The notes: generated by a model from the sequence alone, not told the origin. Shown: positions 27,113 to 36,285, counted from the stretch's first letter. The stretch is 64,000 nucleotides of DNA from Aquimarina spinulae (GCF_943373825.1 NZ_CALSBP010000002.1:1229501-1293500); one strand, 5' to 3'. A program made the numbers and translations.

Positions 27113-27775
27113 ATGAGTTTTTTAAAAAGATTATTTGGCAACAAGGAAAAACCAATCGAAAAAGATTTTACAGATGCAGAACACCAAAAAGATTATGAAT
27201 TAAAATCTAAAGGGCTTGAAGATGTTCTTGGAGAAATGCATGATCTAGTTGGCCACGCAATCATACCTTTTGCAATTGGCGGAGCTGTGGATATGTATTA
27301 TTTCCCAAATCATATAAAAGGAACTGGATTTGCTACCATGGAGTTATTAGATCCAGATGGCAATGGCCCTTTAAAAAATCGCTTGGGAACATATGAATTA
27401 GTTGCATTCACAAAATATGACTATAATGCGAGCAAGGATCCCCAAACTCCTTTTAATTTGGTTGAACGAAATGCTTGCGGATTTTTAACTTCGATTGGGA
27501 TGTACTCTTCTCAAGCAGTTCTTAATCCAAAAGAAACTATAGAAATCCCGAATGGAGAAGACGAAGAAAACACCTGTTTAGTATTTGATTTATACGAACC
27601 AAATGGCAAAAAATTTAAAATCGGGGATAGAGAACACCACTTATTACTTTGCCTACAATTGTTTAGAAGTGAAATGGACTATGCAAGACAAAATGGAAGT
27701 GATGAATTGTTCAAATTGCTAAAAGAAAAAGGACATTATCCTTATAGTGATTTAGACAGAGAAGCTGTAATATAA
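27113..27775 (+). CDS. suppressor of fused (SUFU) domain protein
   Basis: A 220-residue soluble protein. After a short basic N-terminus it shows the bacterial SUFU-domain pattern: GTYELVAFTKYDY, FLTSIGMYSSQAVLNPKETIEIPN, NTCLVFDLYEPNGKKFKIGDREHHLLLCLQLFR and a C-terminal KGHYPYSDLDRE. Bacterial SUFU proteins are known mainly as candidate immunity proteins in polymorphic toxin systems. No toxin gene is seen beside it, so it may be an orphan immunity or a housekeeping variant. Confidence 0.8.
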   Translation: MSFLKRLFGNKEKPIEKDFTDAEHQKDYELKSKGLEDVLGEMHDLVGHAIIPFAIGGAVDMYYFPNHIKGTGFATMELLDPDGNGPLKNRLGTYELVAFTKYDYNASKDPQTPFNLVERNACGFLTSIGMYSSQAVLNPKETIEIPNGEDEENTCLVFDLYEPNGKKFKIGDREHHLLLCLQLFRSEMDYARQNGSDELFKLLKEKGHYPYSDLDREAVI

Positions 27776-27906
27776 AAGAGTAACACGCAAGCTGCCACTT
27801 ATAAAACACACCTGATAAGCACTAAGATTAGATTGCTTTTTTCAAAGTCTTAAAATTGAGGTCAAAAGTTTTTAATCAGACCTTTCTTTAAATTCTTCAA
27901 ATAGGC

Positions 27907-27914
27907 TATTTTTG
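27907..27914 (+). promoter_or_regulatory. TAnnTTTG box upstream of lysS
   Basis: TATTTTTG, an exact fit to TAnnTTTG, lies 21 bases before the lysS start codon. No TTG is found 17-23 nt upstream. Confidence 0.4.
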
Positions 27915-27935
27915 TGCCTTTAAAATGACGAATTT

Positions 27936-29627
27936 ATGCAATTATCAGAACAAGAACTTGTAAGAAGAGAGAAATTAAACGCATTACGTAATCTAGGTAT
28001 CGATCCTTATCCGGCTGCATTGTATCCGGTTGACTATACCTCGAAACAGATAAAGAGCAAGTTTGAAGAAGGTAAAAAGGTAATTATTGCAGGTAGATTA
28101 ATGTCGAGAAGAATACAGGGTAAAGCTTCTTTTGCAGAACTGCAAGATACCGATGGTCGCATACAAGTCTATTTTAACAGAGATGAGATTTGTCCTGGTG
28201 AGGACAAACTCTTGTATAACGAAGTCTATAAAAAACTATTAGACATAGGTGATTTTATAGGTATCGAAGGAGAGCTTTTTACTACCCAGGTTGGTGAAAA
28301 GACTGTATTGGTTAAAAACTTTACACTATTAAGTAAATCCTTAAAACCTCTTCCTCTTCCTAAAACAGATAAAGAAGGAAATACTTTTGACGAATTTAAT
28401 GATCCAGAGTTAAGATATCGTCAGCGTTATGCTGATCTGGTAGTGAATCCAAAAGTTAGAGATACGTTTATTAAACGCACACAGATTGTAAATACCATTC
28501 GTAATTTTTATAACGAAATGGGCTTTTTAGAGGTCGAGACTCCAATTCTTCAGCCTATCCCAGGAGGTGCAGCAGCACGTCCGTTTATAACGCATCACAA
28601 TGCACTGGATATTCCTCTTTATCTTCGTGTTGCCAACGAGCTATATTTAAAACGCCTAATTGTCGGAGGATTTGATGGAGTATATGAGTTTGCAAAAGAT
28701 TTTAGGAATGAAGGTATGGATCGTACTCACAATCCAGAATTTACCGTAATGGAAATGTATGCCGCTTATAAAGACTACCATTGGATGATGGATACGACTG
28801 AAAAGTTATTAGAAAAAGTAGCCATTGCACTTCACGGAACTCCCGAAGCACAATTTGGGGATAATGTCATTAACTATAAAGCACCTTATAAGCGTATTGG
28901 TATTCTTGATGCGATAAAAGAACATACCGGATATGACCTTTATAAAAAGAGCGAAGACGAAGTTCGTGAAGCAGCTAAGGCATTAGGTCTTGAAGTTGAT
29001 GAAACTATGGGGATCGGAAAAATGATAGATGAAATTTTTGGAGAAAAATGTGAAGCCAATTATATCCAACCTACATTTATTATCGATTATCCCGTAGAGA
29101 TGAGTCCGCTTACCAAAAAACACCGTTCTAAAGAAGGGCTTACAGAACGTTTTGAGCTTATGGTAAATGGTAAAGAACTGGCAAATGCCTATACAGAGCT
29201 TAATGATCCTATCGATCAACGCGAACGCTTTGAAGATCAACTTAAATTATCTGAAAAAGGTGATGACGAAGCAATGTTTATCGACCAGGACTTTTTACGT
29301 GCCCTGGAGTATGGTATGCCACCAACCTCGGGAATCGGAATAGGTATTGATCGATTGGCCATGTTTATGACTAATAATCAATCTATCCAGGAAGTACTAT
29401 TTTTCCCGCAGATGCGTCCAGAGAAAAAACAAGTAGAGCTTAATGATAATGAAAAAGCCATCTTTGAGATTCTTAAAAAAGAAAAAAGTATGGATCTATC
29501 AGAACTTAAGAGTGCTACAGGCTTAAGTAATAAAGGTTGGGACAAGGGAATCAAAGGGCTTTCTAAATTAGGATTAACAAAAGTGACCAAGACCGATGAT
29601 GCTCTAATTATAGAAGTCACCGAATAG
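27936..29627 (+). CDS. lysS: lysyl-tRNA synthetase, class II
   Basis: A 563-residue cytoplasmic enzyme that charges tRNA-Lys. An N-terminal OB-fold anticodon-binding domain (about 50-150) is followed by the class II catalytic core with motif 2 ([20 protein letters not shown] at about 250-270) and motif 3 ([13 protein letters not shown] at about 468-480). After the usual end of the enzyme ([10 protein letters not shown]) there is a ~65-residue extension ([13 protein letters not shown] ... LSKLGLTKV) that looks like a small winged helix; similar tails occur in other Flavobacteriaceae. The core is complete. Confidence 0.96.
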   Translation: MQLSEQELVRREKLNALRNLGIDPYPAALYPVDYTSKQIKSKFEEGKKVIIAGRLMSRRIQGKASFAELQDTDGRIQVYFNRDEICPGEDKLLYNEVYKKLLDIGDFIGIEGELFTTQVGEKTVLVKNFTLLSKSLKPLPLPKTDKEGNTFDEFNDPELRYRQRYADLVVNPKVRDTFIKRTQIVNTIRNFYNEMGFLEVETPILQPIPGGAAARPFITHHNALDIPLYLRVANELYLKRLIVGGFDGVYEFAKDFRNEGMDRTHNPEFTVMEMYAAYKDYHWMMDTTEKLLEKVAIALHGTPEAQFGDNVINYKAPYKRIGILDAIKEHTGYDLYKKSEDEVREAAKALGLEVDETMGIGKMIDEIFGEKCEANYIQPTFIIDYPVEMSPLTKKHRSKEGLTERFELMVNGKELANAYTELNDPIDQRERFEDQLKLSEKGDDEAMFIDQDFLRALEYGMPPTSGIGIGIDRLAMFMTNNQSIQEVLFFPQMRPEKKQVELNDNEKAIFEILKKEKSMDLSELKSATGLSNKGWDKGIKGLSKLGLTKVTKTDDALIIEVTE

Positions 29628-29715
29628 ATAAAGAATAGGGATCCTTGTTTCAAAATAGCACGTTAACATTTTTTTAACTATATTGGCGGCTATTTTATAA
29701 ATAACCTCAACTATT

Positions 29716-31320
29716 ATGAAACAAGGATTACTAACATCTATTACCCTATTGTTTTGTTTAATTTCGTTTGCGCAAAGTGCAGATTTGGATAAAGAAAACT
29801 TTAAAGTTTCTTATGTAAAACTACCTACCAAACCCATTCTGGATGATACCAAAAGAACGTATTCTACCAATCATAGGGGGATTTCAATTTCCGGATTCTC
29901 AAAAGTAAAATCTGAAGGAACATTAGATTATAATTACACGTTTAATGGTACAGAAATAGGAGAAGTCAACATCAATAAGAACAAAATTGAGAAAAAGGAT
30001 AAAGAAGGAAAAGTCATTTCTGTAAGCTACGAATATATGGTAGTTGTTACCTATTCCTCTTCTGCCTCCTTATCGTTTAACAATGCAGAAACTGCAGAAA
30101 ACTTCCAAAAAACATATTCAGAAAGCACTACTTATAAGAGTAGTACTTTTGGTAGCTATACCAAAGCAAAAGATTATTACAACAATAATCGACATAACTT
30201 AAGAAACAAGTATAGAACTGCTCATAAGAACACGATTATAAGCAATATCAATAGCTATGCAAATCGTGCATATGGATACATTCCTTATACAACCGAATAT
30301 GAGTATTTATGGATTTTAGGCTCGAAAAAGCACCCAGAATTTCAAAAGCACCACGAAGCATTTGATAAGGTAAAAGCTTCATTTGATAAAATTAAATACG
30401 ATGAGCCCATTGATGAGATCAAGAAAGAGATGGAACCCATCATCGAATATTTTAATAGTGTAATCCCTAACTACCCCGGAGATAAACGTAAAATAAGAAA
30501 GGTGCGATATGCCAGTTATTATAACATCGCAAATTTGTACTACTATCTAGAAATGCCTGAGAAAGTAAAAGAGTACGCTCAGAAAATCATCGATAATAAT
30601 TATGACAAAAAAGATGGTAAATATTTTATCAAAAAGGCAGATAAGCTCATCAAATCTTTAGAGACTAATAAAACAAACACTCGGCACATGAAAGTACTTA
30701 CCGAGGATCTAAGTAATGTACCAGAAGAGGAAGAGGAAGAGGAAACTGAGACTGCAGATGTAGAATTAAATAAAGCATATTTGATCACCAAAGAAAATGA
30801 TACCACACTGGTTGATATTAAATCTAGTGATATTGCTTCAATCGGATACAAGTTAAAAACGGTAGAGTATGATCAAAATGGTACTCCAATCGGAAGCAGA
30901 GTAAAGAGTGCTAAAAAATGCAAAGAACTTGTTTTTGTTGATGGGCTTCATTACAGAAATATTAAATTTAAAGAATCTTCTATTAAATCCGGAGCTGTAG
31001 ATGCCGGGCAAATGGTATTAGGTGGCGCTACTGATAAGCTTTGTAAAGTGCTTTTTGAGTCTGATAAGATTAATTTATATCTATTTAACGAATCTGAGAT
31101 GGTTATTCTTCCTGCCGGAAGTGAAAAAGGAAAATCAACTATGGCCGCTGGTTTTGTTTTTGGTTTTAAAAAGAACCTTACCAAATATGCTGAAGGTTGC
31201 CCAACAGTAATCGAAAAAGTTGCTAATAAAGAGTACAAAAACAATCAGAAAAGTTTATTAAAGTTTTGTAATGAACTTACCAAATGTAGTAGTTCAGCAA
31301 CTACTCAAGACGGAAACTAA
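29716..31320 (+). CDS. hypothetical secreted protein
   Basis: A 534-residue protein with a signal peptide (1-19, ending SFAQ). The middle is helical and TPR-like (about 190-320), followed by an acidic stretch of glutamates at about 336-343 (EEEEEEET) and a beta-rich C-terminal ~180 residues. The family is not recognised. It is 88 bp after lysS. The bases over its start codon form one arm of a 12-bp perfect inverted repeat with the lysS 3' flank. A strong terminator ends the gene. Confidence 0.75.
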   Translation: MKQGLLTSITLLFCLISFAQSADLDKENFKVSYVKLPTKPILDDTKRTYSTNHRGISISGFSKVKSEGTLDYNYTFNGTEIGEVNINKNKIEKKDKEGKVISVSYEYMVVVTYSSSASLSFNNAETAENFQKTYSESTTYKSSTFGSYTKAKDYYNNNRHNLRNKYRTAHKNTIISNINSYANRAYGYIPYTTEYEYLWILGSKKHPEFQKHHEAFDKVKASFDKIKYDEPIDEIKKEMEPIIEYFNSVIPNYPGDKRKIRKVRYASYYNIANLYYYLEMPEKVKEYAQKIIDNNYDKKDGKYFIKKADKLIKSLETNKTNTRHMKVLTEDLSNVPEEEEEEETETADVELNKAYLITKENDTTLVDIKSSDIASIGYKLKTVEYDQNGTPIGSRVKSAKKCKELVFVDGLHYRNIKFKESSIKSGAVDAGQMVLGGATDKLCKVLFESDKINLYLFNESEMVILPAGSEKGKSTMAAGFVFGFKKNLTKYAEGCPTVIEKVANKEYKNNQKSLLKFCNELTKCSSSATTQDGN

Positions 31321-31346
31321 TAGCAAAAGCTAAAGATCACTACATA

Positions 31347-31396
31347 AAAGAGGTTGAATTCTATGATAAAGTATAGAATTCAACCTCTTTCTTTTT
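31347..31396 (+). terminator. intrinsic terminator
   Basis: AAAGAGGTTGAATTCTAT pairs over 18 bp with ATAGAATTCAACCTCTTT around an 8-nt loop, followed by CTTTTT. It ends the 29716-31320 transcript. The ~400 bases from here to the peptide gene at 31793 show no further gene. Confidence 0.92.
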
Positions 31397-31725
31397 AAAC
31401 AACTTTGGTAATACAAGGCAGAAAATCTAAATTTTAATCAAAATTAATGACTTTTTTAGTTTAAAAAAGACTGCACAGCTCTGTGTAAAATCTACTGCCG
31501 ATATAATGGTTAACCGTAAATCATACCATCAAAAAAAAAATCGTCCCTCGATTTTTCTTTTTATCACTATTTAAACCTAATTCGTCACAAACATCTTATT
31601 TCTATAGCATCATTTCTAACATCTAATCTATGTTTGAGGTAAATAATAATGATACATACAAGGGGGTAATTATTCTAAATAAAAAGGCTAGTCACTGGTG
31701 TTTATCATAATCACGACTATAGAAT

Positions 31726-31764
31726 AAGGCATAGATCCCAGATGCCTTAAAAAAATGCCTGGGA
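31726..31764 (+). promoter_or_regulatory. competing hairpins in the leader of the peptide gene
   Basis: AAGGCAT (31726) can pair with ATGCCTT (31742), while TCCCAG (31736) can pair with CTGGGA (31759). The two stems interlock, so they either exclude each other or form a pseudoknot-like fold. They end 28 nt before the start codon of the peptide gene. A regulatory role is inference. Confidence 0.35.
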
Positions 31765-31792
31765 GACATTTATATAATTAAAAACAAACAAC

Positions 31793-31930
31793 ATGTTAAA
31801 AAACATTAAAAATTTAACAGGAGTAAAAGAGTTAACAAAAAACACACAAACTAAGATTAATGGAGGAACTGCCCCAGATTACTGTAATAAAGGATGTGAA
31901 CATAGAGGAGGAAGATGCAGATGTTATTAG
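31793..31930 (+). CDS. double-glycine-leader bacteriocin-like peptide
   Basis: A 45-codon gene, ATG at 31793 and TAG at 31928. The first 25 residues match the leader type seen in Bacteroidota bacteriocin-like peptides (MLKNIKNLTGVKEL, then TKNTQTKINGG) and end in the Gly-Gly that peptidase-containing ABC exporters cleave after. The 20-residue core has four cysteines (C31, C35, C42, C44) and three arginines, so it is small, basic and probably disulfide-bonded or otherwise modified. No exporter, modification enzyme or immunity gene is adjacent; export would need a transporter elsewhere. Confidence 0.75.
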   Translation: MLKNIKNLTGVKELTKNTQTKINGGTAPDYCNKGCEHRGGRCRCY

Positions 31931-32058
31931 TAATGATGTAGATTAGAGTCTAACTAATAAACCATGTTAAAATCAGTATTTGATTTTAAATAAGTCGAAC
32001 TCTTTTTTGACATCTAAATAGTGCAACCTAATTCTGGATCATGTTTTACATAAATAAA

Positions 32059-32085
32059 AAAACGCAACCTTACCGGTTGCGTTTT
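32059..32085 (+). terminator. bidirectional-looking terminator
   Basis: AAAACGCAACC pairs perfectly with GGTTGCGTTTT (11 bp) around a 5-nt loop, with A-rich sequence before and T after. It probably ends the peptide-gene transcript. Confidence 0.85.
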
Positions 32086-32416
32086 CCCCTCAAACAATTT
32101 CGGATACACAAGACTTTCCCAGTTGTCTTCGAACATACTTTTCTAACAATGCAATAATGACATCCTAGTACATCCGGGTATTCCTTGCCGAAAATGTTAT
32201 CCTTACGTATTCTCAACTTTAAAGATTTGGATATCACAGATCATCAATATCCAAAATCAAATAATTCCCTTTCGATCAATTATTTATATGTAGCAAAGAT
32301 ATCTATACTATTATATATAAATGTTACCTATATATTAAATAACCTTACAAATTTTACGTTTTTGCCGTAGTATTTTCAGTTTGCAATATATAAATATTCC
32401 TAAAGCTCGCAAAACC

Positions 32417-32446
32417 TTGAAGTTTTATAATAAACAATTATATTTG
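32417..32446 (+). promoter_or_regulatory. Bacteroidota-type promoter of the SPOR gene
   Basis: TTG at 32417-32419, a 19-nt spacer and TATATTTG at 32439-32446 give a full match to TTG-N19-TAnnTTTG. The box ends 20 bases before the ATG. This is the best promoter seen in the window. Confidence 0.7.
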
Positions 32447-32466
32447 AATATCTAAACACAAATCAG

Positions 32467-33081
32467 ATGCCTTTTATAACAGACGAAGAATTACAGGGTT
32501 TTAAAGATCAAATAGAAAAAGTCGAAGAATCTAAGCGTGCTGTGGATTATGCATGTAACAAAGCTGTAAAAGACGAAAAAGAAAACTCTCGAAAATTTAA
32601 GATCGCAACTATCATACTAGGTATCATTGCATTACTAGGTGTTGCAGGGACTGTGTATTTTATGAATTTTAATACTCCAGAAAATATGGTTACCAAGAAA
32701 AAGCATAAATCTGAGGTAACTACACGGGATACTAAAATCGCTGAGTTAACAGAAACGGTTAAAAACCTATCTATGAATCAGGAATTAGAATCAGATTCAG
32801 GTGGTAGCGGAGTAGGAAATGGTCGTTCCTTGCAAGATGAATTGGTATATGCTGTACAAATCGGAGCTTTTGAAAGTATAGATTTGTCTATGTATTCTGA
32901 GAATTTTGTGAATTTCAGACAAATTAAAAGTGGTGGATTTAATAAATATGCCTTAGGAAATTTTGAAACACTTAATGAAGCCAAAAAATTTCGTAGAGAA
33001 TTGGTACGACTCGGGTTTAGAAATGCTTTTATCGCTTCATATCAAAACGGAGAACGACTACAGATTGAAGAAGCCTGGTAA
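32467..33081 (+). CDS. SPOR domain membrane protein
   Basis: A 204-residue protein. An acidic cytoplasmic N-terminal helix is followed by one membrane helix (about 43-62, IATIILGIIALLGVAGTVYF), a coiled linker and a C-terminal SPOR domain (about 123-200; YAVQIGAFESIDLSMYSENF ... GNFETLNEAKKFRRELVRLGF). SPOR domains bind denuded septal peptidoglycan, so the protein may act at the division site or in the cell wall. It has its own clear promoter and terminator, hence is monocistronic. Confidence 0.88.
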   Translation: MPFITDEELQGFKDQIEKVEESKRAVDYACNKAVKDEKENSRKFKIATIILGIIALLGVAGTVYFMNFNTPENMVTKKKHKSEVTTRDTKIAELTETVKNLSMNQELESDSGGSGVGNGRSLQDELVYAVQIGAFESIDLSMYSENFVNFRQIKSGGFNKYALGNFETLNEAKKFRRELVRLGFRNAFIASYQNGERLQIEEAW

Positions 33082-33100
33082 CTTCGGGTTCTGATATAAT

Positions 33101-33132
33101 GGATACCCCGACGTGAAAACGCCGGGGTATCC
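33101..33132. terminator. hairpin between convergent genes
   Basis: GGATACCCCG pairs with CGGGGTATCC (10 bp) between the SPOR gene and the convergent DUF6515-like gene. No long T-run follows, but the GC-rich stem and position fit a shared terminator. Confidence 0.7.
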
Positions 33133-33166
33133 CCATCAAAACTAACTAACCAACTCAATGCAACAA

Positions 33167-33511
33167 CTATACATGTACTACAACATATTTTCTACCTGAT
33201 CTCTTGTAGTATACTCCTTTACATCTGTAATATTTTACACCTCTTACTTTTACTGTCTTATATCCTCTGGGTAGGGTAGCCACCCGTACTCCGGCAGGAA
33301 CGCTAACTCGTTTATAAGCTCTATTCTTTTTTACATACCATACACCTGCGCTTCTATAATAGTTTACATTTTTATGCACTATAATTTTAGGGTGATGTAC
33401 TTTGGTAACCACAACTCCTCGTACCGGACGCACTTGTACCGCAGTAGCACAAGACGTCATTAAAAACCCAAACAATACAACCGGCACCACTATTTTCATT
33501 ACATTTTTCAT
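33167..33511 (-). CDS. DUF6515-like lipoprotein
   Basis: A 114-residue protein with a lipoprotein signal (VLFGFLMTSC, Cys 21). It continues with tyrosine- and valine-rich repeats (VNYYRSAGVWYVKKNRAYKRV, PAGVRVATLPRGYKTVKVRG, VKYYRCKGVYYKRSGRKYVVV). The YYRxxGVYY pattern and the LPRGY phrase match DUF6515 proteins, small envelope proteins of unknown function. It is strongly basic and converges on the SPOR gene. Confidence 0.8.
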   Translation of the reverse strand: MKNVMKIVVPVVLFGFLMTSCATAVQVRPVRGVVVTKVHHPKIIVHKNVNYYRSAGVWYVKKNRAYKRVSVPAGVRVATLPRGYKTVKVRGVKYYRCKGVYYKRSGRKYVVVHV

Positions 33512-33608
33512 ATTCCTTACTATTTTGATTTCTAATCATAAGACCTTAGAATTACAAAAAGGTTTAATTTGGGAATATTAAAAATGTGTTTTTTATCATT
33601 GAAAAAAG

Positions 33609-33728
33609 CGTCAATTCGAGTGGTTTTTCATAATAAAATGGAGAAAAATTGTATCGAGAATAGCTTTTTTGATCAAAAATCCTATTCTCGATACACTTCT
33701 TCCTACGGTCGAAGCACTCGAATTGACG
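33609..33728. repeat. nested long inverted repeat of a dispersed family
   Basis: A 14-bp perfect outer arm pair (CGTCAATTCGAGTG / CACTCGAATTGACG) encloses a 13-bp perfect inner pair (GTATCGAGAATAG / CTATTCTCGATAC). The same GGTTTTTC-TAAT, GAGAAAAATTGTATCGAGAA and ACTCGA segments recur at 39.6-39.85, 51.15-51.25 and 51.55-51.7 kb. It is non-coding, although a 63-codon frame crosses it. Confidence 0.75.
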
Positions 33729-33764
33729 AATTTCGGATCAAAAAATATCAAAATGCATAACAAT

Positions 33765-34310
33765 TCATTCTACATACTCCTGTATCGGTATCCCTTCGAT
33801 AATTACATCTTCTAAAACCGATGCACCATCTTTAACATATACCACCGCATAGACATCATCTTTTTTATTATTTCTATTTACATCTCTATAGGCTTTTTCT
33901 GCATCGTATGCTTTGGTTTCTTCCATATAAAATCTATCAAATGGTAGCTCAAACTGTATTTCATCATTATACGTATTCGTTACTTTGGCCATAACATAAT
34001 CACCACCAATATCAAGAGGTTCTCTACTTATCTGAACAACTTTTGCAAAGCCCTCATCATCATTTTCTATATACACTCGTACCTTATCTCCGTATACATA
34101 AGTACTATCTGATGTTTTAAAAGAATTCATTTCAAACTGAAGTGTAATATATTTCCCTCTAAACGGATCTGTAGGATCAATAGGTCTGGTTTTAAATTTA
34201 TATGCAGTACCCGATATCAGGATATCCTCGTTATCAAAAATCATCTTTAGCGGAGTACCAATTTGTACTACTGCCAAGACTATAAATACTATAAAATAAA
34301 TCGGTTTCAT
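33765..34310 (-). CDS. GDYXXLXY family membrane protein
   Basis: A 181-residue protein with one N-terminal hydrophobic segment and then a beta-rich domain. The phrase RPIDPTDPFRGKYITLQFEMN at about 42-62 is the signature region of the GDYXXLXY family (here GKYITLQF). This family is usually encoded next to a DUF2157 membrane protein, and such a gene lies directly upstream on the same strand, so the two probably form a pair. The function is unknown. Confidence 0.8.
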   Translation of the reverse strand: MKPIYFIVFIVLAVVQIGTPLKMIFDNEDILISGTAYKFKTRPIDPTDPFRGKYITLQFEMNSFKTSDSTYVYGDKVRVYIENDDEGFAKVVQISREPLDIGGDYVMAKVTNTYNDEIQFELPFDRFYMEETKAYDAEKAYRDVNRNNKKDDVYAVVYVKDGASVLEDVIIEGIPIQEYVE

Positions 34311-34340
34311 CTGTTCTTTTTTTATTGTTTTTAATATCTC

Positions 34341-34437
34341 TTGTCACACTGAATCTGTCGAAGTGCTTTCAAATTTGCGTTTTCAAATGTCTTCGACAGG
34401 TTTGTCCTGAGTTTATCGAAGGGCTCAGACTGACAAT
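34341..34437. repeat. dispersed inverted repeat, copy left of the DUF2157 gene
   Basis: Left arm CTTGTCACACTGAATCTGTC, a centre shared with the 36455 copy (CTTTCAAATTTG, GTTTTCAAATGTCTTCGAC), and right arm GGGCTCAGACTGACAA. It separates the GDYXXLXY and DUF2157 genes. Confidence 0.7.
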
Positions 34438-34493
34438 TAAAAGCTTAACTAAATAGACATTACACTATTTATGTATTAGAATATATCATCAAA

Positions 34494-35774
34494 CTACTTC
34501 TTAATGCGCTGTTGTTTTTTCAGCATGATATAATTGGTTAAAAAGAACCCTGCTCCTACCATCACAAATAAAATCCCTCTAACAACAAAGCTCATTCCCG
34601 TATCAAAAAACCTACAGATGATCAGTATCGAAATAATCAATAATCCATAGTTAAGGATCCCGAAGTTAACTTTATCTGCTCCAATTTTTATGGCAGACAT
34701 ACCCAGGGCAAATACCAATACATTCATTAATACCACAGGTAAAATTCCTGTATCGGGAAGTAAGAAGTATACTAACCCAAAGACTACAAAGGCTACCTGA
34801 AACAGATTAACAGCTCGTATTCCCTTTCTTATAACAGTATACCCCAAAACAGTGATACTTAACAAGGATACTACTACTGCTGTATAGAGCTCCTGGGTAT
34901 CATAATTAAATGTCTCTGGGAGTTCGTCCCATATCCAACGAAACGTAAAAATCATCAGCGATACTATAGTCCCTAGCGAACCAATGATCAAAAAACCATT
35001 TCTAAGTGTTCTTAACTCTTTAAATACAGGAAGTTTTCCTATAGAATACAAGAGTCCAAACATGGTGATGTACATCACAAAACCAAGATCTTCACTACGA
35101 CCTATAAAAGCACTTAATGCAATTGCAATACTTGCCGGAAAAATCCAGGTAAAAATGGTAACTGTATTGCTAGCCGTATTTTTTGTAATAAGGGTGTAGT
35201 AATACGGTAGTATTGCTCCTATAAACGCAATATACAACCAGGGAGTTTCTGTATTTCTATAGTTCCATAACCCAACTTCTACCGCATAGTAGGTACTTAG
35301 CAGTATCGTAAGCAAGGCAACTGCATGCGATCGTAACAAGTATACCAATGGTAAGCAAAGTACAATCCAGGTAAGTAAAAAAGAACCTAATTCTCCCGGG
35401 ATATTATAAATCTGACTTACCAATGCCATACATGCACCCACTGCGAAAAAAAGAAAAGTCCCTGATGCTTCTTTCCAGGTGGCACTTTTATTTTTTAGTA
35501 TAGAAAAACCAGCAAAAATCTGACCCAATAGTAAAGGACCAAATGCTAAAATTGTTTTTGTTAATCGCGAAAAATCATCCCAATTGTGTGCCAGCATTAA
35601 AATAATACCCGACCCGACTAATAACGCTCCAAAAATCCCAAAGATCATAAACAGCTTATTAGGCTTTCCCACATCTTTGGTAGCATAGTATTGCTCTATT
35701 TTATCTGCAAGCTCGGGAGAAATGATCTTATCTCCTACCAGTGTTTGCAACTCTTTATTAAATTTTGAACTCAT
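34494..35774 (-). CDS. DUF2157 domain multi-pass membrane protein
   Basis: A 426-residue protein. A soluble N-terminal helical region (LQTLVGDKIISPELADKIEQYY) is followed by about twelve membrane helices, starting LFMIFGIFGALLVGSGIILMLAHNWDDFSR, which is the typical DUF2157 signature. It is likely an inner-membrane protein of unknown function. It is paired with the downstream GDYXXLXY gene, from which a dispersed repeat separates it. Confidence 0.85.
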   Translation of the reverse strand: MSSKFNKELQTLVGDKIISPELADKIEQYYATKDVGKPNKLFMIFGIFGALLVGSGIILMLAHNWDDFSRLTKTILAFGPLLLGQIFAGFSILKNKSATWKEASGTFLFFAVGACMALVSQIYNIPGELGSFLLTWIVLCLPLVYLLRSHAVALLTILLSTYYAVEVGLWNYRNTETPWLYIAFIGAILPYYYTLITKNTASNTVTIFTWIFPASIAIALSAFIGRSEDLGFVMYITMFGLLYSIGKLPVFKELRTLRNGFLIIGSLGTIVSLMIFTFRWIWDELPETFNYDTQELYTAVVVSLLSITVLGYTVIRKGIRAVNLFQVAFVVFGLVYFLLPDTGILPVVLMNVLVFALGMSAIKIGADKVNFGILNYGLLIISILIICRFFDTGMSFVVRGILFVMVGAGFFLTNYIMLKKQQRIKK

Positions 35775-35905
35775 AATATTATGTTGTTTAGTGAACTTTT
35801 AATCCGTTGTGCATTTTAGAATTAAAAAGTATTAAAATGTCAATCGATAAAACTGTATACAGGAATATTTACAAATTATAACATGCACCAGTTTTGCACT
35901 CATCT

Positions 35906-36262
35906 CTACTTATCTTTTATATTCAGATATGTAATAAACACAGAATACGCGGCGATACACATGGGTATAATCTCTAAGAAAATCAACTCTCTGTTACTAT
36001 TCATATGTAGATCATTTATTTCCATTTGAAATAAAACACCATATAACAAAACTATACCCCAGTATACCAGTACATTCTTTTTTACCATGGCACTTCGTTT
36101 TTTCCATTGAATAAAAAAAACCAACCCAATACCAAGTTGAATGCCGCCAAGAAAAATCTGAGCAAATAATCCATCTTTCTCTCCCATAATTCCGTAACAC
36201 CCTAAGGTGATTACAAAAGCCAATGCATTGATTATAAGTGCTATATTTTTGATTTCTTTCAT
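35906..36262 (-). CDS. hypothetical four-helix membrane protein
   Basis: A 118-residue protein with four hydrophobic helices and a central basic loop (IQWKKRSAMVKKN). Small proteins of this kind are common and unnamed in Flavobacteriaceae. It has two tandem hairpins upstream and lies between two copies of a dispersed inverted repeat, together with the DUF2157 gene. Confidence 0.65.
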   Translation of the reverse strand: MKEIKNIALIINALAFVITLGCYGIMGEKDGLFAQIFLGGIQLGIGLVFFIQWKKRSAMVKKNVLVYWGIVLLYGVLFQMEINDLHMNSNRELIFLEIIPMCIAAYSVFITYLNIKDK

Positions 36263-36285
36263 CTTTATCAGATTTATTAATAATC

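Larger units (their letters stand above)
31931..32466. other. gene-poor stretch
   Basis: About 535 bases with no convincing coding sequence. It contains the terminator at 32059-32085 and the SPOR-gene promoter at 32417-32446. A 61-codon open frame (32185-32370) has no start signal or protein-like composition. Confidence 0.6.

Noticed and set aside
31460..31790. tRNA or riboswitch in the gap before the peptide gene
   Set aside because: No cloverleaf or known riboswitch core could be formed; only the short competing hairpins near 31730-31764 are seen.
32185..32370. 61-codon open frame
   Set aside because: No promoter, ribosome signal, domain or protein-like composition; it lies in an AT-rich gap before the SPOR promoter.
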